DNA from: SIAJ01 sp036266155
GTDB lineage: Bacteria > Planctomycetota > Planctomycetia > Gemmatales > Gemmataceae
Direction: 5' to 3'
NCBI GenBank assembly: GCA_036266155.1
Contig: DATANR010000452.1
Location: 1 to 14,298, forward strand
Length of the DNA: 14,298 bases
The translations under genes and the position numbers were made by a program. Below are positions 1 through 7,445 of the stretch, one piece after another. Position 1 is the stretch's first letter, and each line of letters starts with the position of its first letter. The notes beneath the pieces were generated by a model. The model searched no databases and was not told the origin of the DNA. It worked only from the letters and a program-made list of their open reading frames with translations.

Positions 1-224
1 CACCCCCCTGAACGTATTTCTCATAATTTCAGTTGAATGCGGGCCAGATCGTTGCAATGTCTAAGCTTTCAGAGATGCGCGGGCGTAAATTCCTATTCCG
101 GAAGTGCTTGCAATCCTCATCCGGCGGCTTTGGAACAGCGAGTCGCCATCCAGGTACCACTTGCCAACTCATCTCAATGCGTCCGCGTGAACGTAATCAG
201 CCCTACATCGCGAACGCAATCATC
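1..224. other. Non-coding flank downstream of the gamma-glutamyltransferase gene
   Basis: This stretch follows the stop codon of the minus-strand gamma-glutamyltransferase gene. Short open frames cross it on the plus strand, but they resemble no family, run on into the transferase gene and have no convincing ribosome binding site. I see no strong terminator hairpin, tRNA or repeat. Confidence 0.5.
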
Positions 225-1937
225 TCAATACCCCACGGCGGCTCCATCCTTGCGCGCCTCGGTACCGCCATGCAAAACACCCGTCTTTGGGTCGATCCAG
301 ATTCCCTGGTAACCCCCGCCGTTGCGTTTCACCCATTCGACGTGATGCCCGCGCTTCTTCAATTCCGCGACAATCGCTTCCGATAACCCAATCTCCGCCT
401 GAATGGTGCCGCCGCGTGCATCGGCCGGTTTCCCCGTCGGCGTCGCCGAGCCAACGTGCTCCACGCGCGGGGCCTCGCCCGCCTGTTGCACGTCCATGCC
501 GAAGTCGATGATGTTCACCAACACCTCGACATGACCTTGCGGCTGCATGTCGCCACCCATCACGCCGAAGCTGAACACCGGCTTGCCTTCCTTCATCAGC
601 ATCGCCGGAATGATTGTGTGAAACGGATGCTTGCCGGGCTCCAGCCGATTCGCGTGATGCTCATCAAGCGAAAACAACGTGCCGCGATTCTGAATCGCAA
701 ACCCGAGATCGGCCGCCGCGAGGCCCGAGCCAAATCCCATGTAGTTGCTCTGAATCAGCGACACGCAATTGCGGTCCTTGTCGACGACCGTCAGGTAAAT
801 TGTGTCCGCCTGACCGATTTTCGGATCGCCCGGATCGACATTGGTCATCGCCTTGGCCAGATCGATCTTCTTGCGCCGAGCCTCCGCGTATGGCTTCGCA
901 ATCAACTCCGCGACCGGCACCTTGGCGAACTCGGGATCGGTATAGAACTTCGCGCGATCGGCGTACGCGAGCTTTTTCGCTTCGACGAGCAAATGCCAGT
1001 AATCTGGCGATGTCGGCCCCATCTTCTTGAGGTCGTAGCCCTCGAGAATGTTGAGCATTTGCAGCACCGCGATCCCCTGCCCCGGCGGTTGAAGTTCGCA
1101 CACGTCGTACCCGCGGTAACTCGTCTGCATCGGCTTGATCCAACTCGATGTGTGCTTCTCCAGGTCTTCTTTCGCCAGCAATCCGCCGCACCGCTTCGAA
1201 AATGCCGCGAGCTTGTCGGCGATCGGCCCCTTGTAGAACGCATCGCGACCGTTCTTCGCGATTTCGCGATACGTGGCGGCGAGCGCCGGATTCTTGAAGA
1301 CCTCGCCGACGCGCGGCGCATGCTTGCCATCGATCAAATAGACCTTCGCGCTTTCCGTGTGCGTCGCCAGCTTGCGCTCGCTGCCTTTCCAATAGTCGGC
1401 GATGATCTCCGGCACCGGCACGCCGCTTTCCGCATAACCGATGCTGGGGGCGAGCAATTCCTCGAAAGTCTTTGTTCCGAACTTCTGGCGAAGTTGGTCC
1501 CATCCATCGACGCAACCGGGGATTGACCAACTCAATGGCCCCGTCGTGGGAATCTCCTTCAAACCGGCTTTCTTGAAATAGTCGCGCGAAGCCGCAAGCG
1601 GCGCCCGGCCGTTCGCGTGAAGGCCATGCAGTGTTTGTGTCTTCGCATCCCACACGATGGCGAAAAGGTCGCCGCCGATGCCGCACGACATCGGCTCCAT
1701 CAACCCCATCGCGGCACTCGTTGCAATCGCGGCGTCAACCGCGTTGCCGCCATGTTTGAGGACATCGAGCCCAATTTGCGCGGCGAGCGGATGGCTCGTG
1801 GCGACGATGCCATTCGTCGCCAACGTTTCGGAGCGGCCGGTCTTGAATGGCGTCGGCGGATTGCGCTCGGCGCCATCCGCATTGGAAACGAACGTGATTG
1901 ACGTCATGACAAGAAGAGTCAGGCGGGGGAGATTCAT
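225..1937 (-). CDS. ggt: Secreted gamma-glutamyltransferase (YwrD-like branch)
   Basis: A 570-residue gamma-glutamyltranspeptidase, an N-terminal-nucleophile hydrolase that cleaves or transfers gamma-glutamyl groups, for example from glutathione, normally after self-cleavage into two subunits. Residues 1-22 form a signal peptide (MNLPRLTLLV then a hydrophobic run ending NADGA), so it should act outside the cytoplasm. The large-subunit hallmark MSCGIGGD lies at about 83-90. The predicted autocleavage site and nucleophile is Thr379 in QADTIYLTVVDKD, aligning with Thr391 of the E. coli enzyme. NYMGFGSG (398-405) and GVMGGDMQPQGH (458-469) are typical of the YwrD-like branch rather than of E. coli Ggt. 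The open frame extends upstream to 2135, but the ATG at 1935-1937 is chosen because it begins a proper signal peptide. Upstream of it there is no clear Shine-Dalgarno sequence. The gene is monocistronic as far as visible and diverges from the nucleotidyltransferase gene. Family assignment is firm; the physiological substrate is not known. Confidence 0.93.
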   Translation of the reverse strand: MNLPRLTLLVMTSITFVSNADGAERNPPTPFKTGRSETLATNGIVATSHPLAAQIGLDVLKHGGNAVDAAIATSAAMGLMEPMSCGIGGDLFAIVWDAKTQTLHGLHANGRAPLAASRDYFKKAGLKEIPTTGPLSWSIPGCVDGWDQLRQKFGTKTFEELLAPSIGYAESGVPVPEIIADYWKGSERKLATHTESAKVYLIDGKHAPRVGEVFKNPALAATYREIAKNGRDAFYKGPIADKLAAFSKRCGGLLAKEDLEKHTSSWIKPMQTSYRGYDVCELQPPGQGIAVLQMLNILEGYDLKKMGPTSPDYWHLLVEAKKLAYADRAKFYTDPEFAKVPVAELIAKPYAEARRKKIDLAKAMTNVDPGDPKIGQADTIYLTVVDKDRNCVSLIQSNYMGFGSGLAAADLGFAIQNRGTLFSLDEHHANRLEPGKHPFHTIIPAMLMKEGKPVFSFGVMGGDMQPQGHVEVLVNIIDFGMDVQQAGEAPRVEHVGSATPTGKPADARGGTIQAEIGLSEAIVAELKKRGHHVEWVKRNGGGYQGIWIDPKTGVLHGGTEARKDGAAVGY

Positions 1938-1974
1938 GGAAGTGTGCCGATTGGGTTTGCTCCACGTCCGGCAT

Positions 1975-2004
1975 TTTATTGGGTGCGGTTCCGCATGGTG
2001 TAAA
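1975..2004 (-). promoter_or_regulatory. Candidate sigma-70-type promoter of the gamma-glutamyltransferase gene
   Basis: Read on the minus strand, TTTACA (1999-2004) and AATAAA (1975-1980) are separated by 18 bases, and would start transcription about 30 bases before the ATG at 1937. The -35 differs from consensus at one position and the -10 at two. This is a motif match only. Confidence 0.3.
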
Positions 2005-2053
2005 CGACCCGCGCAGCCGATCGAGTCGCCTGCCCTTTCAATTCGCCGACATG

Positions 2054-2059
2054 TATAAT
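2054..2059 (+). promoter_or_regulatory. Consensus -10 box, possible leaderless promoter of the nucleotidyltransferase gene
   Basis: A perfect TATAAT ends six bases before the ATG at 2066. With the usual spacing the transcript would begin at, or within a base of, that ATG, so the message could be leaderless. No ribosome binding site is seen before this ATG, and no good -35 lies 17 bases upstream (TGCCCT at 2031-2036). An alternative in-frame ATG at 2051 overlaps the -10 box, which argues against it as the start. Confidence 0.4.
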
Positions 2060-2065
2060 CGGTGC

Positions 2066-2542
2066 ATGCCGTCCGCCAAACCTGCCCCGAAGCCGGCGCG
2101 CTTGCCTCGATGGTATCGGGGCGCCGACATCCCACGTCGACTGATTCGCCAATTTGCCCGCGACGTCGCCGACCGCTTTCAACCGGACAAGATCATCCTC
2201 TTCGGCTCCTATGCGTATGGGGAACCGCACGCCGACAGCGACGTGGATATTCTGGTGGTCATGCCGGCCGAGAATGAGCTCAGCCAGGCGGTGAAGATTC
2301 GTCAACTGATTGCCCGTCAGTTTCCGGTGGATATCCTCGTACGAACCCCCGAAAACCTCGCGTGGCGCATGGCCGAAGGCGACTCATTCCTTCGTGAAGT
2401 CATGGACCAAGGCAAGGTGCTCTATGAAAAAGGAAACGGCCGCATGGGTTCGCAAGGCAGAGCACGACTATCGAGTCGCCGAACAACTCGCACAAATTCG
2501 TCCCCAATGAGGAATGCGACGACCAGAATGCCCAAGCACTGA
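2066..2542 (+). CDS. MNT-domain nucleotidyltransferase (MntA-like antitoxin)
   Basis: A 158-residue protein with the minimal nucleotidyltransferase fold of the DNA polymerase beta superfamily. The signature GS-x10-DxD is intact: G47-S48, then D59 and D61 (GSYAYGEPHADSDVD), and a probable third metal ligand D89 in FPVDILV. In characterised pairs, MntA-type enzymes transfer AMP to a HEPN-domain RNase toxin (HepT) and silence it. The next gene in another frame is indeed the beginning of a HEPN protein, but it is truncated, so this copy appears to be an orphan. The start at 2066 is preferred over 2051 because of the -10 box. The domain normally finishes near GKVLYE (116-121). The Arg/Ser/Thr-rich tail after it overlaps the HEPN reading frame and ends MPKH, with the last codon and stop supplied by the palindrome at 2537-2601, so the tail is probably not the ancestral C-terminus. 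Confidence 0.83.
   Translation: MPSAKPAPKPARLPRWYRGADIPRRLIRQFARDVADRFQPDKIILFGSYAYGEPHADSDVDILVVMPAENELSQAVKIRQLIARQFPVDILVRTPENLAWRMAEGDSFLREVMDQGKVLYEKGNGRMGSQGRARLSSRRTTRTNSSPMRNATTRMPKH
2424..2510 (+). pseudogene. Truncated HEPN-domain (HepT-like) toxin gene remnant
   Basis: The ATG at 2424, preceded by AAGGTG (2414-2419), opens a 28-codon frame that overlaps the nucleotidyltransferase gene in the +1 frame. Its product begins MKKETAAWVRKAEHDYRVAE, which is the typical first helix of a HEPN protein encoded downstream of a MNT partner, usually about 120-140 residues long. Here it stops at TGA 2508-2510 after QIRPQ. The rest of the domain, including the R-x4-6-H RNase motif, is absent, so no active toxin can be made. 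One additional C in the C-run at 2502-2505 would open the frame as far as the palindrome stop at 2540-2542, giving PPMRNA where HEPN proteins often have PP-x-HDA. That suggests a frameshift as well as loss of the 3' part, but this detail is speculative. Confidence 0.62.
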
Positions 2543-2601
2543 ATTCTTACGAATCCAGTTACGGCAATGGGCCTTGTAGCTGGATTCGTAAGAATTCAGT
2601 G
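2537..2601. repeat. Long palindromic element, 26-bp arms with 13-base loop
   Basis: The left arm 2537-2562 and right arm 2576-2601 are inverted copies. The outer 22 base pairs are perfect (left arm begins CACTGAATTCTTACG), then one T-G wobble at 2559/2579 and three more pairs follow. The loop is 2563-2575. No T-tract follows either arm, so it is not a classical intrinsic terminator, although an RNA hairpin this long between converging genes could act as a bidirectional end or stabiliser. It resembles a small dispersed palindromic repeat (REP- or MITE-like). I have an impression that similar sequences recur in planctomycete genomes but cannot verify it. Both arms carry CACTGA, which provides the stop codons of the two flanking genes. 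Confidence 0.9.
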
Positions 2602-2880
2602 GCTGGAATCTCCGAGTGATGGATTCTTGGCAAACAGCCATCGTGCTTCGGCTTGAAGAATCGCTATCAAGGTGCCGGCGGTCACGTAGCGTTCGTATTC
2701 CAAGCGAGCCGCCGGCGTCATTTCGCCTTCATTGCACTTTCTGGCCAACTCATCGACGCGAGCTTGTACTTTGGCACTGGCCTTCAAATGGACCAACTCG
2801 CGCGCTGCCTCGATGTTGAGGCAGCGCGCGACCGGTTCAAGCAACTGCCCGAGAATGGCGGATCTGTTTCTGCGCTTCAT
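2596..2880 (-). CDS. Small conserved hypothetical protein, HNH-neighbour type
   Basis: A 94-residue, mostly helical, soluble protein with no signal peptide or membrane segment. The segments LLEPVARCLNIEAAREL, ARVDELARKCNEGEMTP and YERYVTAGTLIAILQAEA match my memory of a small family common in planctomycetes, with the pattern LL-P-x-x-RCL ... DELA-x-KCNEG-x-(L/M)TPE ... Y-x-x-Y. As far as I recall it is often encoded just before an HNH endonuclease, possibly as its partner; this is recollection, not a search result. No HNH gene follows here: downstream on this strand lies only the palindrome and the antisense of the nucleotidyltransferase gene. The last residue (His) and the stop codon at 2596-2598 lie inside the palindrome's right arm, so the C-terminus may have been replaced by the insertion. 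A CATAAT sequence at 2889-2894 (minus strand), eight bases before the ATG, is a possible -10 box. Confidence 0.68.
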   Translation of the reverse strand: MKRRNRSAILGQLLEPVARCLNIEAARELVHLKASAKVQARVDELARKCNEGEMTPAARLEYERYVTAGTLIAILQAEARWLFAKNPSLGDSSH

Positions 2881-2945
2881 GATCGCCCATTATGACGAGG
2901 CAACCGTTGCCGGAAAATCGAAAGTGGCACCCAGCATTGCCAAGA

Positions 2946-4430
2946 TCAAGCCCCCCGTATCCGATCGAACACATTCTTCGTAATCCGCTGCACGCGCTCA
3001 TCCGGCCCATGCGGCCGGCCGTGGTGCGAGATCGGCGGCATGTGGCCAGGTGGGGCCGAAAGGCCTTGAGCCCAAAAGATCGTCGCAGCATTGAAGACGA
3101 GGTTGCCTTTCGGCCCCGGATAGATCGTCGCCGTGTAGTGCGACTCCTTGTCGTCGCCGGTGAACGTCTTGCCGGCTGCGACGACTTCGAGGCCGGGAAT
3201 CTTGCCCGGACTGCCGTGGAATTCCCACCCGACGAGGCCGGGGATCGAGTCGCCCTTCTTCATGCCGGTGCCTTCGAACATCCAGTGCTCGGGCTTGATG
3301 ACGGTCCAGTCGCCCGAGCCATTGAACGGCGTCACCGTCTGAGCGCCAATCAAGGTCGCTTCATTCGGCGCTTCCACCGACAGGTCAGCCATCCATTTCT
3401 CTTCGCCCTTACGGATGCCGCCATAACGCCCGGCACGCGTGATGATCCGATTCGGTTGCCCGTCCGACGAGTCGGAGAACGGCGTCACGAAACAGCACGA
3501 ATTGCCGCACAGGAAGCACGCATTGACGCCGGCCTGGATCGCCGCCATCACATTGTCGTATTGCGGCCGGCTCCAGTATTCGTCGTGCCCGATCGATAAG
3601 AAACCCTTGGCCCGCAGGAGCATCTTCGGGTCGGTCGCCACGTCGACGTTCGAGCAATAGGTCACGTCGTAGCCGTGCTGCTCCATCCAATAAGTGAGCG
3701 GAAACTCCCAGAGCAGGAACTCGCCGCTGCCTTGCGAGAGCGGGTTGTCGAAGATTTGCACGTACTTGCCGTATGGGCGGTCAAAGCTGGCGCGAACGCC
3801 GGACACGAGTGGCCGACCATCCTTGCGGTCGTTGGTGTAAAGCGAATAGCCGTCCGGCCACTGGTTGTACGCTTGCCAGGTGTTGTCCGAACACTGGAAA
3901 AGGAAGTCGGCCTTGCGGTCGTCGCGAACGATGAAGATGACGTAGCTCTCGTAGCGATGTTGCGTCGCCGACAGCTTGCCAACGTAGACGCCGCTGACCC
4001 AGTCCTTCGGAATCTCGAGCGACGCACACTTGTCCCACTTGCACTCGCGCAGCCGTTCATTGCCGACGGGCGGCGTCGGTTGAGCTTTTCCTTGAAACGG
4101 CCCAAGTCGCGCCATGTGCCGGCCGCCCTTGCCGCCGTAATAGCCCAGGCGAAACAGATCGATGTGGAACGGCGACGGCGGATCGGTACTGACGAAGAAA
4201 TCGAGCGAGTCGCCGGCCTTCACACTTTGCCGTGAGACGTACCCCTCGATCATCGGCGAACGGAACTTGGCCTTCGAATCGACGCGCGTGTAGGTGAGCT
4301 GCCAGTCGAGGGTGCCGGGCCTGTGGTTTTCGGTGGCGATCGGTGAATTCTCGGGAGCGGCTAAGAGCGGTAATGCAGCGGCCCCGGCCAGAGCGGCCAG
4401 TGCTTCGCGACGGTTCGGCGTGGACATCAT
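2946..4430 (-). CDS. Tat-exported N,N-dimethylformamidase beta-subunit-like protein
   Basis: A 494-residue protein whose body resembles the C-terminal domain of the large (beta) subunit of N,N-dimethylformamidase. Recognisable segments are FRLGYYGGKGGR (93-104), CSDNTWQAYNQW (180-191), GHDEYWS (281-287) and GFLSIGHDE. Characterised dimethylformamidase uses a mononuclear iron held by two tyrosines and a glutamate; which residues here would match cannot be decided without alignment. The N-terminus has a twin-arginine signal (NRREALAALAG, then a hydrophobic run to about residue 25), implying folding and perhaps cofactor insertion before export. The start is either ATG at 4430 or the adjoining ATG at 4427; GAGGG (4435-4439 on the minus strand) lies four or seven bases upstream, slightly favouring 4427. 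It follows the haem-protein gene by 39 bases and is surely co-transcribed. Amidase activity is an inference from fold only; many family members are uncharacterised. Confidence 0.8.
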   Translation of the reverse strand: MMSTPNRREALAALAGAAALPLLAAPENSPIATENHRPGTLDWQLTYTRVDSKAKFRSPMIEGYVSRQSVKAGDSLDFFVSTDPPSPFHIDLFRLGYYGGKGGRHMARLGPFQGKAQPTPPVGNERLRECKWDKCASLEIPKDWVSGVYVGKLSATQHRYESYVIFIVRDDRKADFLFQCSDNTWQAYNQWPDGYSLYTNDRKDGRPLVSGVRASFDRPYGKYVQIFDNPLSQGSGEFLLWEFPLTYWMEQHGYDVTYCSNVDVATDPKMLLRAKGFLSIGHDEYWSRPQYDNVMAAIQAGVNACFLCGNSCCFVTPFSDSSDGQPNRIITRAGRYGGIRKGEEKWMADLSVEAPNEATLIGAQTVTPFNGSGDWTVIKPEHWMFEGTGMKKGDSIPGLVGWEFHGSPGKIPGLEVVAAGKTFTGDDKESHYTATIYPGPKGNLVFNAATIFWAQGLSAPPGHMPPISHHGRPHGPDERVQRITKNVFDRIRGA

Positions 4431-4469
4431 TTGACCCTCAAATACCTCGCGACGGCGAGCGGAGCCGCG

Positions 4470-7445
4470 TCATTTCACAACACCCATCAAATACTCAATC
4501 AAGTCGGCCAACTGCTCCTTATCCAACTGCTTCTCGAACTCCTCCGGCATCAGCGACTTGGTCGTCGCCCGCAACTCGTCGATTTGCGAGCGCAGGATCG
4601 TATCCTCCGCATTCTCGCCACGGCGAAGCGTGATGCTCGTCGGCGTCTCGACCGCGAGGAGCCCGCTGATCGATCGGCCCGACGTCGTCGTCGCCTGGTA
4701 ATTCAGGTACCGCGGATCGACCTCGCGGCTCGGGTCGAGGATGTCGATGAGCAGGGCTTCTTTCGATTTGTTTCGCAGGGCGGACATGAGGTTGGCGCCG
4801 ACTTCGTAACCGGTGTTTTCCAGGCGATGGCAGGCGGTGCAATTCTTGCGGAATAGTTCGCGTCCACGTGCGGCATCCGCCTTCAGGTCGAGAGCGGATC
4901 GGTAGTCGTCGATCACCTTCTTGCGATCGGCGGCCACCTGACTCACGAGCAATTTCGTCGCCCGGGTTCGAATGGTCTCGTCCGAATGCTTGCGGAGAGC
5001 ATCGGCCCGTGCCGCTTCGATGTGCGAAGCCGGCACCTTCTTGGCCTCGATCGCATCGAGCAAGGCCTTCACGCGATCCGGTCGGGCGAACAATGCCTCG
5101 GTGGCTTCGCGGCGCAGGTTTGGGGCATAACCTTCCCAGCCCGCAAGCAACATCGGCCCGACCTTGGGATCGGCGAAGCCCGCCAGCGCCAACAACGCCG
5201 CCGACTGGAGTTCGGCCGGCGTGCGTGGATTCAACAACTCGGCAAGCGAAGCACCCGTCACTTCGAATGGTGCGAAGCCAGCCAGGCGCACGGCCGCGAT
5301 GCGGGTCGGCAACGTCGCCTTCTCATTCCGAGCGGTGTCGATGGCCTGGCGAAAGAACGGGCTCAGCCGCTCCACATGTTGAGCGCCCGCTTTGGTCAAC
5401 CATTGTCCGAGCGAGGCATCCCGGCTGCGCATTCCCTCGCCGAGGCCTTCGAGGATCGCTTGCTGCGTCGCCGATGATTTGACCTTCGTCAGCAGCGTCA
5501 GCGTGGCGAGGGTCTCGTCGTCTTTCCCTTTCGCACCGACCATGCGTGCAAGCTGGCCGAGCGTCGTCGGCTGAACGGCCGCGAACTTCTCATCGACGGC
5601 GAGTTCAGCCAGCAGGCCAGGAGCGGCGTCCATGGCTGAGCATAGGCAGGCGGCGACGAGCCAACGGTCGGCATCGGGGCGACGGAGTAGTCGGAGAAGA
5701 ATGGGCGTGGCAAACCGCGGATTGAATGATCCAAGTGACAAAGCGAGTTGAAACCGGACTGCAGGAGAGCAACGATCCGCAAGACTCACCAGCTTGTTTT
5801 CGATCACCGGGTCATTAGCAAACCGCTCGGCCAGGCGAAGCGCGTGAATCTGCTCGCTGTCCGTCTCGGCGTCCAGGACTCTTCCGACATCCGTTGCTGC
5901 CAGCAGGCCATGCGACTCGCGGGCCCACAACAGGAAGTGGCCCGGACTGAGGGCCCTGGGCCCCTGGGCCGGTCGGACCTTGTACATGAAGTCCAACAGA
6001 TCCATGTTGAGGGAATTGCCGGAAATGGATGCTGCCTCATACAGCCCCCGCTGAACTGTCTCGCGTAACCACGAAGACCGATCGCCAAGTTCGCACGCAG
6101 CCAGATCTGCGGGCTGCCGGTCCAGCCGACGAAGTGCTTTGGCAATATGCCGTGCGGGCACCACCCGCCAAATGCGTCCCCGCTGTCGGCTTTCCAAATT
6201 CAACTTCTTCTTGATGTCATCCGGCAGCGACAGCGGCGTTTCGATCACTTCGCGGTAGAAGTCGAGGATGTAGAGGGCGCCCTCCGGGCCGATCGTCAGG
6301 TGCACGGGGCGGAACCAGGTGTCGGTCGAGGCGAGGAACTCGACGCCGTCGTCGATGCGGACGCCTTTATAAATCGAGCCGTTCGGCAGCAGCTTGTCGC
6401 GTGTGATCAGGTTGTTCGCCGGGTCGCAGACGTAGACGCAGCCGCGATCCTTCTCGGGAAACAGCGGTTCGTGCAGGCCGTAATAGCACGGCGAACAGGC
6501 CGACGTGATGTAGCCGCCGGGGACGAGTTCCGTGGAGGGAAAGCGCTTCGCGTCCGGGCTGTCCTTGCGGCGTGTCGTGCGTTCGACGCGCCAATCTTCA
6601 AACGGGCTGATGCGATAAACCTTGCACGTGGCCCCGTGCTCGGAGATGTCGACGGTCGTGGCCGGCGCTGCGAAATATGGGTTCCGCCGCAGGTATTCGT
6701 CGGGCAGTACGATCTGCCGCAGGTGTTGGCTGTTGGTGTTGACGAACCAGTGGCCGGCTTCGTCGCAGGTGAGGCCGTACTGCCCGCCGCCGGACGTCGG
6801 CTCGATGTCGTCGGGCTTGTCGGGATGAAAGCGAATGCCGCGGCCGCGCAAGACGAGCGGCTTCATGTCCGGCTTCTGCGGGCAAGTGATCGTCCCGCCG
6901 ACGCTGCCGACCGTGCAATAAACCCAATTATCAATCCCCCAGCGCGGCGAATTCAGTATTTGCTGAATGTTGTCGAGCCCGAAGCCCGTGTAGAGAACGG
7001 TGGTCTTGTCCGCCTTGCCGTCGCCGTCGGTGTCTTCGAGATAAATCAGGTCGGGGGCATTGCAAACGATGATGCCGCCCTTCCACGGCATGACGCCCGT
7101 CGGAAAACGCAGACCATCGGCATAGACGATGCTCTTGCTGAAAGTGCCGTCGCCCTTTTCATCGATGAGGCAGCGAATGCGGCCGCGCTTCTCCTGACCC
7201 GTCGCAACGCCGCCGTTCGGATAGCCGATCATTTCGCAGACGAACAGCCGGCCGCGCTCGTCGAAGCACATGGCCACGGGATCAATGACATTGGGCTCAC
7301 TTGCGACCAGTTCGACCTTGAAGCCAGGGAGCGACTTGAAGGTGGCCAGCTCGTCCTTCGGGCTCAGCGGGTCGGCAGAAAGAGAAGCGGTGTACCACAG
7401 AGACACGGAGGCACAGAGAAGACACGAATTGAAAATTGAATTCAT
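4470..7445 (-). CDS. Secreted PVC-type propeller/HEAT/cytochrome c protein (membrane-bound dehydrogenase family)
   Basis: A 991-residue exported protein typical of planctomycetes and verrucomicrobia. Residues 1-24 read as a signal peptide, ending SLSA before DPLS. Residues about 35-460 are a beta-propeller of the soluble-glucose-dehydrogenase-like 'membrane-bound dehydrogenase' type (LPGFKVELVASEP, a Ca-site-like EDTDGDGKADK at 137-147, and SACSPCYYGLHEPLFPE). A region of HEAT-like helical repeats follows to about 860. The C-terminal PVC-type haem domain has CTACH at 869-873 and a candidate axial methionine at 966 (SLMPEEF). It probably oxidises a sugar or related compound and passes electrons to a c-haem, but the substrate is unknown. 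The frame stays open to 7520, but the ATG at 7445 is chosen because it starts the hydrophobic leader. The leader is unusual: it has no Lys or Arg before its hydrophobic core, and residues 8-18 are encoded by one arm of a repeat (7394-7468). First gene of an operon with the DMFase-like gene. Confidence 0.87.
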   Translation of the reverse strand: MNSIFNSCLLCASVSLWYTASLSADPLSPKDELATFKSLPGFKVELVASEPNVIDPVAMCFDERGRLFVCEMIGYPNGGVATGQEKRGRIRCLIDEKGDGTFSKSIVYADGLRFPTGVMPWKGGIIVCNAPDLIYLEDTDGDGKADKTTVLYTGFGLDNIQQILNSPRWGIDNWVYCTVGSVGGTITCPQKPDMKPLVLRGRGIRFHPDKPDDIEPTSGGGQYGLTCDEAGHWFVNTNSQHLRQIVLPDEYLRRNPYFAAPATTVDISEHGATCKVYRISPFEDWRVERTTRRKDSPDAKRFPSTELVPGGYITSACSPCYYGLHEPLFPEKDRGCVYVCDPANNLITRDKLLPNGSIYKGVRIDDGVEFLASTDTWFRPVHLTIGPEGALYILDFYREVIETPLSLPDDIKKKLNLESRQRGRIWRVVPARHIAKALRRLDRQPADLAACELGDRSSWLRETVQRGLYEAASISGNSLNMDLLDFMYKVRPAQGPRALSPGHFLLWARESHGLLAATDVGRVLDAETDSEQIHALRLAERFANDPVIENKLVSLADRCSPAVRFQLALSLGSFNPRFATPILLRLLRRPDADRWLVAACLCSAMDAAPGLLAELAVDEKFAAVQPTTLGQLARMVGAKGKDDETLATLTLLTKVKSSATQQAILEGLGEGMRSRDASLGQWLTKAGAQHVERLSPFFRQAIDTARNEKATLPTRIAAVRLAGFAPFEVTGASLAELLNPRTPAELQSAALLALAGFADPKVGPMLLAGWEGYAPNLRREATEALFARPDRVKALLDAIEAKKVPASHIEAARADALRKHSDETIRTRATKLLVSQVAADRKKVIDDYRSALDLKADAARGRELFRKNCTACHRLENTGYEVGANLMSALRNKSKEALLIDILDPSREVDPRYLNYQATTTSGRSISGLLAVETPTSITLRRGENAEDTILRSQIDELRATTKSLMPEEFEKQLDKEQLADLIEYLMGVVK

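Noticed and set aside
33..386. Plus-strand open frame of 117 codons at the left edge
   Set aside because: No family resemblance, and it overlaps the 3' end of the transferase gene.
456..1526. Plus-strand open frame of 356 codons opposite the gamma-glutamyltransferase gene
   Set aside because: It is rich in Arg, His and Leu, matches no family and is the antisense of a clearly conserved gene. High GC codon use creates such shadows.
1938..2135. Upstream extension of the gamma-glutamyltransferase frame (66 more codons)
   Set aside because: It would place an unstructured stretch before a good signal peptide and overlap the opposite-strand nucleotidyltransferase gene and its promoter. The ATG at 1937 is better.
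2537..2601. Palindrome as a classical intrinsic terminator
   Set aside because: The hairpin is strong but neither strand shows a run of T after the stem, and the sequence looks like a repeat element. A role in ending transcripts is left open in the findings.
2892..3599. Plus-strand open frame of 235 codons opposite the DMFase-like gene
   Set aside because: Arg-rich shadow with no recognisable domain or ribosome binding site, covering conserved motifs on the other strand.
6147..7439. Plus-strand open frame of 430 codons opposite the haem-protein propeller
   Set aside because: It is antisense to a conserved propeller, its composition is artefactual, and it ends in the repeat-derived phrase PQRHGGTEKT.
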